Numbered from the stretch's first letter, positions 42,571-55,148 are shown. The stretch: 64,000 nucleotides of DNA from Desulfothermus okinawensis JCM 13304 (GCA_001311565.1 BBBM01000001.1:62001-126000); one strand, 5' to 3'. Made by a program: numbers and translations. Notes: a model not told the origin generated them from the sequence alone.

Positions 42571-43524
42571 ATGGCATCCCCAAAGGGTCTTGGTAAAGGA
42601 CTTGATGCACTTTTTCAGGAGAAAATTCAAGTAAATAATACAATACAACAGGACTCAAACAGCAGCTTGAAGACAATCCCTCTAAGTATGATCAGGCCTG
42701 GACCTTTTCAGCCAAGAAAAACTTTTGCAAATGAATCAATAGATGAATTGGCCAACTCAATCAAAAACCAGGGGCTTCTTCAACCTATTTTGGTGAGACA
42801 CAATGATGATGAAAATATATATGAAATAATAGCAGGGGAAAGGAGATATTTGGCTTGCAAAAAGGCAGGAATTACAGAAGTTCCCTCCATTATTTGCAAT
42901 CTAAGTGACGATGAATGCATGGTTGTAGCCCTTGTAGAAAATTTACAGAGAGAGGACTTAAGTGTGGTTGAAGAGGCCAGGGCACTGGAAAAGATAAGAT
43001 CTGTACTTGATTTAACTCAGGAGGAACTGGCAAAAAGGGTTGGAAAGAGTAGACCTCATGTGGCCAATACACTCAGATTATTACAACTAGAAGATGAAAT
43101 ATTGGATGCGCTTCAGCAGGGAAACATCACACCAGGCACGGCAGGCACTTTTAGCCATAGGAAATAAACAAGACCGCTTAACTGCGTTTTCATATGTGCT
43201 GAAAAAAAAAGGCCAGCGTAAGAGAGGCAGAAAAGATAGCCACTATATGGAAAAAAAGAGGAACACTGCCAGGATATTGCCTGGCTCAAAAACACAAAAA
43301 AAATATCATCACCTAAACCCGAGATAAACCAGCTTTCCAAATTCATCCGTCAATACCTTGGACTGCCCACAAAAATCAAAGGAGACCTATCTTCAGGACA
43401 AATCACCATTAAATATTCCACAAACCAGGAACTCAAGGGCTTATTACAAAAGTTGAATTTAAGTATAAACTTACTAGAGGAAAATGTTTCACATGAAACA
43501 ACCCGTAAAAAAACAGGACATTGA
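42571..43524 (+). CDS. parB: Chromosome-partitioning protein ParB
   Basis: Spo0J-type CTP-dependent clamp. [78 protein letters not shown], and a C-terminal dimer domain ([22 protein letters not shown]). The frame breaks near 43135 (two bases apparently lost in NITPGHARALLAIG), at A9 (43202-43210) and at A8 (43294-43301). End at 43524 if the last A7 is real. hldE starts by TTG overlapping the stop. Confidence 0.93.
43485..43500. promoter_or_regulatory. parS-like site inside parB
   Basis: TGTTTCACATGAAACA differs from the widely conserved parS TGTTTCACGTGAAACA at only one base (A for G just right of centre). It encodes VSHET in the C-terminus of ParB. Such a match at this locus is very unlikely by chance. 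Confidence 0.75.
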
Positions 43525-44516
43525 CACATCTAATCAATGATATCCAGACCAAAAAGGACTCTCCTATACTTATAATTGGAGATGTTATGCTGGACCACTA
43601 CCAATACGGAGCAGTAGAGCGCATATCACCTGAGGCTCCAGTACCTGTTGTAAAAATAGAAAAAGAAGAATTCAAATTGGGTGGAGCAGCAAATGTAGCA
43701 AACAACATAAAAAAATTGGGGGGGATCCCTACCTCCTGGGTGTAGTAGGCAATGATAGGGCAGGGGATGTATTAATAGATCTCCTTTTTGAAAACAAAAT
43801 ACACAACACTTTGATAAAAATCGAAAACCACCCAACAACAACTAAAACAAGAATATTAGCCAAAAGCCAACAACTGCTCCGAATTGACAAAGAATCAACA
43901 AGTGAAGATCATTCACATAAGCTTTTACAGGTGTTACATGAAATCCTTCCCACATTCCAACTAGTGATAGTATCTGATTATGGAAAGGGTACAATTGGAA
44001 AGGATGTACTACTACTACTTCAAAATTCAAAGGCCAAAGTACTAATTGACCCAAAGGAGAGAAATTACTCTTTCTACAAAAAGCCTTTTATCATTACACC
44101 AAATAAAAAAAGAAGCAGAAGGATTTTCCGGGATAAGAATAACAGACAAGGAAAGTTTAATTGAAGCTGGAAGAAAAATTATAGAAAAAAACAGAATGCT
44201 ACAATTTGTTAATCACATTAGGTAAACAAGGGATGGTCCTGTTTGAAAATCAGGGAAATTTTGTCTACCATCTACCACTTTAGCAAGGAAGGTATATGAT
44301 GTAACAGGTGCTGGAGACACAGTACTCTCTGCACTGGCATATGGGTTGTCAAAGAAAATTGACATCGTTAAATCATGTATCTTTGCAAATATTTGCGCAG
44401 GGATTGTAGTGGGGAAGATGGGGACTTCCTTCCCAGAGTGGGATGAAATCCAATCAGACTCCCGCATATGGGACAACCAGATGAAAATAACTCTATGGCA
44501 GGAGCAAACCCAATAA
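43521..44516 (+). CDS. hldE: D-glycero-beta-D-manno-heptose-7-phosphate kinase
   Basis: PfkB/ribokinase-type kinase domain of HldE (RfaE domain I) for LPS inner-core heptose. [62 protein letters not shown] and the nucleotide/catalytic [16 protein letters not shown]. About 330 residues; no C-terminal nucleotidyltransferase domain. Breaks: G7 at 43718-43724 (needs eight), A7 at 44105-44111, A7 near 44186, and a loss near 44276. Start TTG 43521 with AGGA upstream. The end overlaps ftsE. Confidence 0.88.
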
Positions 44517-45174
44517 TAGAAGTTACAAATCTATATCACTATTTTGGGAAAAGAAAGATATTGGAGAAGATAAATCTAAAGATACCAAAGGGTAGTTTTG
44601 TCTTTCTAACAGGTCAAACAGGTTCCGGCAAATCCACCTTTTTAAAAATTCTCCATGGAGAGATAAGTCCAACAGCAGGAATAGTAAGGATAGACGACTT
44701 TATTATCAGTCCAAAAAAAAAGCCACCAATCCATCTACTCAGGCGTCATGTGCAGATGGTATATCAAGATTTTGAGATCCTTGAGGACTACACTGTTGTT
44801 GAAAATATTGAAATACCACTACGGAGCATGGGACTCTGCAAAAAAAAGGAGGCAGAAGCGACTGAGTATCCTCCTTAAAATTCTAGAGTTAGAGCCCTTA
44901 AGTACCACTCCCACGGTTTTTCTATCAGGGGGAGAAAAACAACGGGTAGCTATAGCAAGGGCCATTTCCACTAACCCCAAAATATTGCTGGCCGATGAAC
45001 CCACAGGTAATCTTGACCCGAACCATGCGGAAAAAAATAATGAAAATCTTATGCCATTTCAACAAACATGGGACAACTATTATATTGGCTACCCATTCTA
45101 ATGGTCTGCAAAAATTAATTCCTAAATCAAGAAAACTGATTATCAGTGGAGGAGCAATCAAGGAGCAAACTTGA
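44468..45174 (+). CDS. ftsE: Cell-division ATP-binding protein FtsE
   Basis: ABC-type ATPase partner of FtsX at the septum. [21 protein letters not shown], Walker [18 protein letters not shown]-loop MVYQDFEIL, signature [14 protein letters not shown], Walker [14 protein letters not shown]-loop ATHS. Starts possible at ATG 44468 or ATG 44495; neither has a good ribosome site, so coupling to hldE is likely. Two runs (44840-44847 and 45030-45036) carry an extra A. About 225 residues. Stop/start overlap with ftsX (TGATG). Confidence 0.93.
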
Positions 45175-46052
45175 TGAACTACTCACTATGTATTTTAGAG
45201 CAATTTTTCATATTATTGAGACATAAAAAGGTCCAACATCTCCTACTTATTTTGGTTCTCACTGTATGTACGTGTCTTGTAGCTGCAATAGTACTTATAA
45301 ATTATAATTCCCAGGTATACATAAAAAGGATGAATCCAAACGAAACAATAATCCTCACTTGGGATAAACTACATCATACTAATATATTGACATTTCTTGA
45401 GAAAATAAAAAAAGAGGGAAAAGTTAAGGAAACAAAAATTTATACACCTAAAGAGGCCCTATCAATTCTCATGAAAGGGCAAAAATCCCTTATACCACAC
45501 GAAGACAACTTAGAAAATAATCCTCTACCTTACACTGCTGTTATTAAATGCAATTTAAATAAAAAAAGAATTTAGTGAAATGGAATCTAGATTCAGACAA
45601 TTATCCGGGATAAGGGATGTAATAGTGGATATATCTAATTTAGAGTTAATGACTACCTTAAAAAACAACTATTTTTATATCATGTCCCTTATGACAATAT
45701 TTTTTTTATTATAGCTGCAATTCTCCTTGCATTCTTCTATTTTTATACATTGTTTCTAAGTAGAAGGAAAGAATTAAAAATATTGCGACTGTGTGGCGCA
45801 TCAAATTTCTTTATAGTAATTTCCTTTATGCTTAATGGATTTCTGAGTGGTATTATTGCAGCAGCCCTTGGGATTTTACTCACTAAAGTAGTGGTGGTCT
45901 ATTTAAACAAGATTCTGAATATACCACCTATCTGGATTGACGTAAAAATGTTGCCCATGAATTACTGTTTTATATTGACATTAGGCATGGCAATAGCTTC
46001 AACATTGGGTTCTATTTTTGCGATTAACCCATTTTTAACCAAAGGAGAGTGA
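45174..46052 (+). CDS. ftsX: Cell-division membrane protein FtsX
   Basis: Polytopic ABC permease-like protein. N-terminal TM (QHLLLILVLTVCTCLVAAIVLINYN), a periplasmic loop (PKEALSILMKG, YTAVIKCN), then TM segments around YIMSLMTIFF, and the conserved SRRKELKILRLCGASNFFI followed by two more TMs. A7 at 45560-45566 should be six; T8 at about 45701-45708 needs six or nine to join the frames. About 290 residues. With FtsE it regulates septal peptidoglycan hydrolases. Confidence 0.9.
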
Positions 46053-46054
46053 TT

Positions 46055-47721
46055 ATGAGAAGTGATAGGATGAAAAAAAGGATTGGAAAAGGCTCCACAT
46101 AGGAGTCTTATGTATGCAATGGGTCTTGTTAAGGAAGAGATTAACAAACCGTTGATAGGTGTGGTAAATCCAGCAAATGAATTGATCCCAGGTCATGTGC
46201 ATTTACACCAAGTGACTAAGGCAGTTAAAGAAGGCATCAGGCTAGCAGGTGGGGTACCCCTGGAATTCCCTACAATTGGAGTGTGTGATGGAATAGCAAT
46301 GAACCATGAAGGGATGAAAATGAGTCTTCCCAGTAGAGAATTAATTGCAGATTCAATAGAGATAATGGCTACAGCACATCCATTTGATGGATTGGTATGC
46401 GTTACCAATTGTGACAAAATCGTCAGGTATGCTCATGGCAATGCTGCGGCTCAATATCCCAAGTCTGATTATAAGTGGCGGCCCAATGCTAGCTGGGAAA
46501 CTAAACAAAAAGTCCATTGATCTCATAAGTGTATTTGAAGGTGTAGGCAGGTATAAAAAAAAGGGGAAATAGATGAACAAGAATTGGAAGAATTAGAAGA
46601 AAAGGCATGTCCAGGCTGTGGTAGCTGTTCTGGTATGTTCACTGCCAACTCAATGAATTGTCTTTCTGAGGCCATAGGGCTTGCACTGCCAGGAAATGGC
46701 ACAATACCAGCTGTATATGCTGAAAGGCTTAGACTAGCAAAATACGCTGGAATGAAGGTAATGGAGTTGGTTGAAAAGGATATTAAGCCAAGAGATATAA
46801 TAACCTTAGAGAGCGTAAAAAATGGAATTGCTGTTGACATGGCACTTGGCTGTTCAACCAACACGGTGTTACACCTTCCAGCTGTATTTAAAGAGGCGGG
46901 GATAGATATTGATGTAGAATTGTTTGATCAAATTAGTAAAAGCACTCCTAATTTGTGTAAATTGTCTCCCGCTGGTCCCCATCACATTGAAGACCTATAT
47001 ATGGCTGGTGGTATATATGGAGTAATTTCAGAACTGAACAAAAAGGGTCTTGTGAATACAGAATGTCTAACAGTTACTGGAAAGAGCGTTGGAGATAACT
47101 TAAAAGATCTAAGGGCAAAGGTCTTGGATCATGAAGTCATTAGACCCATAGATAACCCACATTCCAAAGAAGGTGGGATAGCCATATTAAAGGGTAATCT
47201 TGCACCAGATGGCTCTGTGGTAAAACAGTCAGCAGTTGCCCCTGAAATGATGAAAAGAACAGGCACAGCCAAGGTCTTTGACTCAGAAGAAGATGCGGTC
47301 TCTGCGATCCTGGATGGAAAAATTCAAAAAGGAGATGTAGTAGTCATCAGGTATGAAGGACCAAAAGGAGGTCCAGGAATGAGAGAAATGCTCACTCCAA
47401 CATCAGCCATTGCTGGAATGGGGCTGGATAAGGACGTTGCCTTAATAACTGATGGTAGATTTAGTGGAGGTACCAGGGGAGCAGCAATAGGACACGTATC
47501 CCCAGAAGCCCAAGAAGGTGGCCCAATTGCTTACGTAAAAGATGGAGATAAAATCCAAATAGACATCCCAAACAGAAAGATAGAGTTGTTAATAGATGAC
47601 CAGGAACTAGAAAATAGAAAAAAAATTAATTGCAATAAAAGAACCTCAAGTAAAATCAAAGCTGTTAAAAAGATATGCCAAACTGGCTTCATCTGCATCT
47701 AAGGGAGCTGTTTTTGAATAG
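46055..47721 (+). CDS. ilvD: Dihydroxy-acid dehydratase
   Basis: Fe-S dehydratase of Ile/Val biosynthesis, upstream of ilvE in the pathway. [42 protein letters not shown] (cluster Cys), [19 protein letters not shown] (cluster Cys), [20 protein letters not shown]. Breaks: A7 46074-46080, two bases lost near 46424 (NCDKIVPGMLMAML), A8 46555-46562 (needs six or nine), and A8 47618-47625. About 555 residues. AAGGAGAG precedes ATG. Confidence 0.95.
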
Positions 47722-47731
47722 AAGTAAAAAA

Positions 47732-47755
47732 GGCGCTTTTAAAGCGCCTTTTTTT
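47732..47755. terminator. Bidirectional terminator between ilvD and dxs
   Basis: GGCGCTTTTAAAGCGCC palindromic stem with A-run before and T7 after, serving both convergent genes. Confidence 0.88.
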
Positions 47756-47769
47756 ACTCTTTGCATCAA

Positions 47770-49643
47770 TTACTTTGTCAACTCTAATATCCTCTTTAAA
47801 ATTCCTTCACTGTCCAATCCCAACTTTGATTGAAGTTTTTTTTGAGGACCATGTTCAATAAATTCATCAGGAAGCCCAAGACGAACAATCTTCTTACCAG
47901 TGAGCATTTCTCTATCATTTAATGTTTCCAATATCCCTGATGAAAACCCGCCCATTAGAGAATTTTCTTCTATTACAATAATCTTTTGAAAATTTTCAAC
48001 CAATTGAGTCACTTCACTGGGAACGGGCTTAATGAACCTTGCATTATACACAAGGACATCTATCCCATATCTTTCTTGAGCTTCTTTAGCGGCAATAAGT
48101 GATGGCTCTACCATGCTGCCAACTGCTATTATTAAAACATCCTTACCTTGTTTTAAAATTTCTCCCTTGGGTACGCAAATTTCCTTAAATGGACCTGATA
48201 ATTCTACACCCTTTCCCCTACCCCTGGGATACCTAATAGCAACTGGTCTCTCCAACAAAAGTCCAGTGTACAGCATATCTTGCAGTTCTTTCTCATCCTT
48301 TGGAGCCATAATTGTCATATTGGGTATAATCCTCAAGTAGGACAAATCAAAACTTCCATGGTGTGTTGGTCCATCTTCTCCAACAAGTCCTCCCCTATCC
48401 AGACAAAACACAACAGGGAGTTTCTGAAGACAAACATCATGAATAATTTGATCAAAACCCCTCTGTAAAAAAAGTAGAGTATATGGCAACCACAGGCTTT
48501 AATCCCTGCCTGGCAAGTCCTGCAGCAAATGTCACAGCATGCTGTTCACAAATACCTACATCAAAAAAATCTCTCTGGAAACATATCTCTAAAAACACAA
48601 AGGCCTGTCCCCTCAGGCATTGCAGCGGTAATGGCTACAATACGATTATCCTTTGCCGCTAATTTACATAGAGTATTGCCAAAAACCTCACTATAACTTG
48701 GCGGTACCTTAATATTCTCAGTTTTTCCCTTTAATTTACCAATTCCATGAAAATAGGTGGGATCCTTTTCAGCAGGAGGATATCCTTTACCTTTTTTTTG
48801 TGAGGACGTGAATCAGGACAGGTTTTCCTAATTCCCTGACCTCTCTTAAGACCTTGACCATCTTTTTTATATCATGACCATCAACTGGACCTATATAATA
48901 AAATTTAAATGCCTCAAATAATATACCAGGTGTAAAAATATTTTTTAAAGATTCCTCACTCCTACGGGCATAATTCAAGATATCCTCACCAACCTTTGGA
49001 ATTTGCTTAAGCCATCTTTTTAAGTCCTGTTTAAATTTTACAAATCGTTTATCTGCCAGTTTTCTACTCAAAAAAGCAGAAAGGGCACCCACATTTTTTT
49101 GAAATAGACATCTCATTGTCATTTAAAATTACTATTAAATCCTTCTCTAGATCGCCAGCGTGGTTTAATGCCTCAAATGCCATACCTGCTGTCATAGAAC
49201 CATCTCCTATAACAGCTACAACTTTATAATCTTCACCTTTTAAATCCCTGGCAACAGCAAAACCCAGTGCAGCAGATATTGAGGTGGACGAGTGTCCAAC
49301 CCCAAAAAAAATCATAAGGTGATTCACCAATTTTTGGAAAGCCACTAATGCCTCCCATCTGTCTTAAGGTCTTGAACCTGTCAACTCCTCTGGTGATTAT
49401 CTTATGTGCATAGGCCTGATGACCCACATCCCAAACCAGCTTGTCTTTCTTAAAATTAAATACCTTGTAAAGTGCCAGGGTTAGATCAACAACACCCAGT
49501 GACGGAGCTAAATGGCCCCCAGTTTCAACAACTGTACTAATAATTTCTCCCCTAATTTCCTCAGCTAATATCCTTAGTTCGTCAATTTCCAGACCCATTA
49601 TGTCTTCTGGTTTGCCTAAGTTATTCAAGATTTGTTTATTCAT
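47770..49643 (-). CDS. dxs: 1-deoxy-D-xylulose-5-phosphate synthase
   Basis: First enzyme of the MEP isoprenoid pathway; TPP-dependent. [31 protein letters not shown]-type, [32 protein letters not shown] (TPP), [51 protein letters not shown]. Seven or so T runs have an extra base. About 622 residues. Upstream is ispA (9 nt gap). Confidence 0.96.
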
Positions 49644-49652
49644 ATAGAGTCC

Positions 49653-50547
49653 CTAATTTGTCCTTGTCATAATATATGTTGCCAAGCCCTTCAAAAGATC
49701 AGCCTGTGGAGAATTAAAAGAATCCATTGACAAAATGGCCTTTTCCACACATTGAAAACCAAATTTCTTACTTTCTTCAAGACCTAACAAATATGGATAC
49801 GTACACTTGCCCTTTTTTTAAATCACTATTAACAGGCTTTCCCATGATTTTTTCATCGCCTTCAATATCCAGGATATCATCTGCAACCTGAAATGCCAGA
49901 CCAATCATTTGGCCATATTCCCTGACCATTCTTATGTGTTCCTCAGGTGCATTTGCCAAAATAGCGCCACTAACACAAGCACTTTCTATAAACCTTCCTG
50001 TCTTTAATAAGTGCATTGTTCGTAATTTTTCCATTGTACAATCACCAGATCCTGTTAACTCCATATCTATTACCTGCCCTCCAACCATACCAAAAGGACC
50101 AACTGCGCATATAATTTCCTTTATGGCCCTTAATAACAAATCCCTGGAAAGATCGCAGGAAACCATCATTCTCATAGCATCTGTGAGTAAACCATCGCCA
50201 GCCAAAATGGCAATTGCCTCACCAAATACCTTATGATTAGTGGGCTTACCTCTCCTGAAGTCGTCATCATCCATAGCAGGTAAATCATCGTGAATAAGGG
50301 AATAGGTATGGATTAGTTCTAAAGAACAACCAAAGGGTATTACTGGATCCATTTGTCCAGTAAACATCTCATAGCACACCAGGCACAAAATAGGTCTAAT
50401 TCTTTTGCCTCCTGCCATTACACTATATTTCATCGCTTCTCTGAGAATGTTTGGTACACCGTCTAAAGAATCTAAATAGGTAACCAAAAATTCATCCACT
50501 CTTTGTTTATATCTATTCAAAATTTTTTTTACTTCATGCTCATTCAT
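49653..50547 (-). CDS. ispA: Polyprenyl (farnesyl/geranylgeranyl) diphosphate synthase
   Basis: trans-Prenyltransferase. GGKRIRPILCLVCYEMF, first Asp-rich motif HDDLPAMDDDDFRRGKPTNH, and second QVADDILDIEGD. T7 at about 49813-49819 needs six; corrected, the C-terminus has KGLATYIMTR. About 298 residues. ATG 50547 overlaps the xseB stop; FARM residues do not allow chain length to be decided. Confidence 0.94.
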
Positions 50548-50764
50548 TAATATCACCTTCTATTTCATCTTCTCCCAAAAGCTCCTTTGAATACATCTCT
50601 ACCTGTTGCTTTGCGTTATTGATATATTCACGGAGTTGCTTTGCCAGCTCACAACCCTCCTTATATAGACCCATTGCCCTATCCAGGGACACATTATCCT
50701 CCTCTAAAAGACTGACTATCTCCTTAAGCCTGGCCATTGCTTCCTCAAAATTAAAATCTTCCAT
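50540..50764 (-). CDS. xseB: Exodeoxyribonuclease VII small subunit
   Basis: 74-residue helical-hairpin protein: MEDFNFEEAMARLKEIVSLLEEDNVSLDRAMGLYKEGCEL. Start chosen at the second ATG (50764) with GGTGGA upstream; another ATG at 50776 is in frame. Sits between xseA and ispA, overlapping ispA. Confidence 0.94.
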   Translation of the reverse strand: MEDFNFEEAMARLKEIVSLLEEDNVSLDRAMGLYKEGCELAKQLREYINNAKQQVEMYSKELLGEDEIEGDINE

Positions 50765-50781
50765 ATAGTCCACCATATTTT

Positions 50782-52120
50782 TTAATTAATTATAGATGCA
50801 AGACGCTCTCCATCCTTAAAAAGGATATTTACCTTTTCGTTGATATTCAATTCCCTTGCACTTACGATCACCCTTCCGTCCAATGTTTTTACATAACAAA
50901 AACCTTTATCTAAGGGCTTTCTTGGATCGAGATGGTTAATCTTACTTGATTGCAGTTCAATGTCCCTCTGGAAGCTCTCTGTTCTTTTTAAAACTGTATC
51001 CTTTAATTCCTTTACCATAAATAAAAATTCACGTTTGGTATTCTCTAAAATAGATTCCATTCTCATATTGAGTGCAAAAATCAAACGGGAAAGCTCATTT
51101 TCTTTCAATTGTATGATCCTCCCAAATTCTGATTCAAGATCTTTAGTCCATTGAACAAATGAATACTGCATTCTATTCAATATATTATTTGGAGCAATAC
51201 CATTTAATTGGTCCAAATAATTTTTTTAATCTTTCTGCCCTAGCATTTATATATACATAAATATTTCTTTCAAGTGATAAAGTTAGGGAATCCAACATCT
51301 GGACATAATTTTCAACCGGATCCCATAGAAAGTCAGCCACATAAGTTGGAGTGGCCAATCTCAAATCTGCCACCATATCAGCTATTGTGTAATCTATTTC
51401 ATGCCCTATACCTGTAACAACTGGTATCTTTGACTTATATATGGCCTCTGCTACAATTTCAGAGTTAAAGACATGTATGTCTTCAAAGCTTCCTCCTCCT
51501 CTAATAAGAACTAAAACTTCTGCCCATCCATCTATATTGGCAATCTCAATCATTCTGGCTATATCCTGGGGAGCCTCTATACCCTGAACCAAAGAAGGAT
51601 ATATCCTGACAATATGATCCATTCCCCTTTCCCTGGCTACTTTTAAAAAATCTTGAATTGCTGCACCAGAGGGGGCGGTGATTACACCCACACGTCTAGG
51701 ATTTCTAGGTATGGGCCGTTTTCTGGATTCATCAAAATAACCTTTATTTTTGAGCTTTTGTTTTAACATCTCAAGTTCAACATAGAGCTCGCCAATACCT
51801 ACTTCCTCTATAAATTCCACTATAAGTTGATAATTGCCCCTCTGTGGATATACACTGACCTTACCTGCACAGAGCACCTTTTTACCATTTCTCAGGGAAT
51901 CTGGAGTTAGATTTTGACCGAGATTGTGATTTGATTTAAACCAAACTGCAGAAATTACAGAATTTGCATCCTTTAACGAGAAATATATATGACCAGACGT
52001 AGCCCTGGAAAGATTGCTAATCTCTCCCTTCACCCATACTAAAGGGAACTCTTGTTCCAAAATAGATCTTATAATTAGGGTGAGTTCAAATACAGAGTAA
52101 ACCTTTCTCTCAAATGCCAA
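50782..52120 (-). CDS. xseA: Exodeoxyribonuclease VII large subunit
   Basis: N-terminal OB fold (VWVKGEISNLSRATSGHIYFSLKD), catalytic domain (VGVITAPSGAAIQDFLKV, VLIRGGGSFED, TGIGHEIDYTIADMVADLRLATPT) and a long coiled coil, ending in PLDKGFCYVKTLDGRVI. T7 near 51223-51229 joins the two halves when read as six. About 445 residues. Confidence 0.95.
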
Positions 52121-52137
52121 TTAAGTACTCCTTATTT

Positions 52138-53883
52138 CTATGGACCAATAAGGCCCCATGAACTCCAAATATTGGTCCTAATGGATTTGAATTGCGGGAC
52201 AAAATCCTCAATAACCACTTTAACCACCTCACCTCTTTTGCGATCTTTTACTTCCACATACCCTTTACTCAAACTTTTTTTCCCCACATAAATATGAATG
52301 GGAAAACCAATTAAATCAGCATCCTTAAACTTAAAACCTGGCCTAAGATCCCTTTCATCCCAAAGCACATCAATGCCTAACTCTACAAGCTTATTATATA
52401 TTTCCGTTGACACACCCATCACTTTCCCATCTTTTACATCTAAAGAGATTAGACAGACCTCAAAAGGAGCAATGGATGGTGGAAAAATCATGCCATTTTC
52501 ATCATGGTTCTGCTCTATGGCAGCAGCAACTATTCTACTAACACCAATTCCATAACAGCCCATTACCATAAATTTTTCCTTTCCATCAACATCAATGAAC
52601 TTGGCGTTCATGGCCTCAGAATATTTTGTGCCCAGTTTAAAAACATGACCTACTTCTATGCCTTTTAAAAATTTAAGTTGTCCTCCACATTGAGGACACG
52701 GATCAGTTTCCTTCACATTAACCAGATCCAAAAATTCAGCATCTTTTAAATGTTTACTTATATCTAAATTTTTTTTGGTGATAATCCTTTTTATTGGCAC
52801 CGCAAATAAGCCCCTTTCTGCCTAAAAGCAATTTATCTACATATATCTTTTTAACCCCAAGCCCAATGGGACCTGCAAACCCAACTTCACATCCTGAAAC
52901 CTCATATACCTCCTCATGGGTGGCCATGCGAATCTCAGGAACTTTTAAGGCAGATTTGACCTTGGCTTCATTTAATTCCCTATCCCCAGGAATTACAAAC
53001 GCAACTACATCATTATCCAAGACATATATCAAAGTCTTTACAATAGCTTCTTTGGGTACATTTAGATATTCTGATACTTCCTCTACTGTGTGTTTGTTTG
53101 GTGTATGAACCTCTTCTAGCTTTCCTGATCCACTTTTTGCTTCAATATTTTTTTGATTTTTCTCTGGACACAACCTCAGCCTTTTCTAAGTTAGATGCAA
53201 AGTCACAGGCCTCACAGACTACAATTGTATCTTCACCTGTGTCTGCAAGAACCATAAATTCATGGGAAAAACTTCCTCCGATTTGTCCTGTGTCAGCCTG
53301 AACTGCCCTAAACCTAAGTCCTATTCGTTGAAAAATTTTTGTATATGCTTCATACATTTTCCTATAGCTTTCTTCTGCACCCACCTCGTCCCTATCAAAT
53401 GAATATCCATCTTTCATTATAAATTCTCTACATCTCATGAGGCCAAAGCGTGGTCTGATTTCATCTCTAAACTTGGTATGGATTTGATATAGATTTAAGG
53501 GAAGTTGTCTATAAGATCTGACCTCATTTCTAACAATATCAGTAACAACTTCCTCGTGGGTAGGACCCAAACAAAAGTCCCTATCATGCCTATCTTTAAA
53601 CCTCAGTAACTCCTTTCCATAAAAATCCCACCTCTTACTCTCTTGCCAAAGCTCAGCAGGCTGTACAACAGGCATCATTACTTCCATACAACCAGCCTTG
53701 TCCATTTCTTCTCTTACAATCTGACCCACCTTTCTAAGGACTGAGTCCCATGGGTAAAAAAGAATAAATACCTGATGTTAACTTTCTTATCATACCCCCC
53801 CTGACAAGGAGTTTATGACTTATCACTTCAGCATCCTGGGGATCCTCTTTTAGAGTAGGACAATAAAATTTACTAAATTTCAT
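52138..53883 (-). CDS. proS: Prolyl-tRNA synthetase (bacterial type)
   Basis: Class II aaRS with a YbaK-like editing insertion. [25 protein letters not shown], motif 2 [12 protein letters not shown], editing domain [16 protein letters not shown] with AGPIGL, motif 3 [17 protein letters not shown], and anticodon-binding C domain. Near 53745 the SFLPMGLS...LRKVGQIV junction needs two bases; T7s near 53153 and 52770 have an extra base; G7 near 53800 is in frame. About 580 residues. The ispG stop overlaps its ATG once two A runs are corrected. Confidence 0.95.
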
Positions 53884-54977
53884 TGTGAAATCTCCTTTTT
53901 CTTATCTTCTATGCATTTTTTTAAACTCTTTTTTTGAATTCTTCCAGTAATCTGTCTCGGTTATACACCTTTTTTTACCACCTTACCCTTCCTAAAAATA
54001 ACACCCAACTCTTTCCCACCAGCAATACCAATATCAGCCTCTTTAGCTTCCCCTGGACCATTCACAACACACCCCATTATAGCTACTTTTATTGGCAACT
54101 CCTCAGTTGATACCCACTTTTCCACTTGAGAGACAAGATAGGCTACATCTATTTCAGTTCTAGCACAAGTAGGACAAGATATGATCTCAGGGCCCCTATC
54201 TCTTAGGCCAAGAGATCTCAAGATCTCATACCCTGCTATTACCTCCTGTGTGGGATCACCAGTTAGGGAAACCCTGATTGTATCCCCTATTCCCTGGCTA
54301 GTATGATACCAATACCAACACCACTTTTGATTGCACCACGAATACCAGGCCCAGCCTCAGTAATGCCAACATGAAGGGGATAGTCACATTTTTTTTGAAA
54401 AAAGACTGTAGCTTTTTATGGTGTGGATCACAGATGAAGATTTTAAAGAGACCTTTATGTTATAAAAGCCTCTATTTTCCACTTTCTTAACCCACCTGAG
54501 GCCACTTTCCACCAAAGCATCAGGGGCGGGGCCCTGGTACTTTTTTTAGCAAATCCTTTTCCAATGACCCACTGTTCACCCCTATGCGTATAATAGAGTT
54601 ATTTGACTTGCAGGCATCAATTACAAAATTTAGCCTTTTTTTCTCCACCAATATTACCTGGATTGATTCTAACCCCATGGGCTCCATTTTCTACAGCAAG
54701 CACAGCGAGCTTATAGTCAAAATGCACGTCAGCTATAAGGGGTATATTTATTTGTTCCCTTATCCTCAACACAGCCTTTGCAGCCTCAGGATTATTTACA
54801 GCAACCCTAATTATCTCACACCCAACCTGCTCCAGTCGTTTTATTTGAGAAATTGTGGTTCCACAATCCTCAGTAATTGTATTGGTCATTGACTGGACCC
54901 TAATTGGAGCACCCCCCCCAACATCAACGCCACCCACATATATCTTTTTTTGTCTCCCTTATCTCACATATTTCCAT
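53880..54977 (-). CDS. ispG: 4-hydroxy-3-methylbut-2-enyl diphosphate synthase
   Basis: Penultimate MEP-pathway Fe-S enzyme. [52 protein letters not shown]-terminal cluster Cys in [12 protein letters not shown] and [22 protein letters not shown]7 at 54943-54950 region, T runs near 54636, 54545, 54395 and others break it. The G8 in [10 protein letters not shown] is in frame. Start ATG 54977 after GAGGTGGG. End: the literal frame stops at 53961; correcting the three final T7 runs places the stop at 53880, overlapping proS. Confidence 0.93.
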
Positions 54978-55148
54978 GTTCCCACCTCAAATGTTTTGAT
55001 CACTTATGTTACAAAATAGGCATAACAATCTCAAGCCAAAACAAAATCCATTTTTTTACTTGACAAAATAGTATATTTAAATCAGGCTGTAATTGGTTTG
55101 TAGGTTTTTTTTGTTAATTTTTATTTTCATTGTTAGGAGAGTTTTTTT

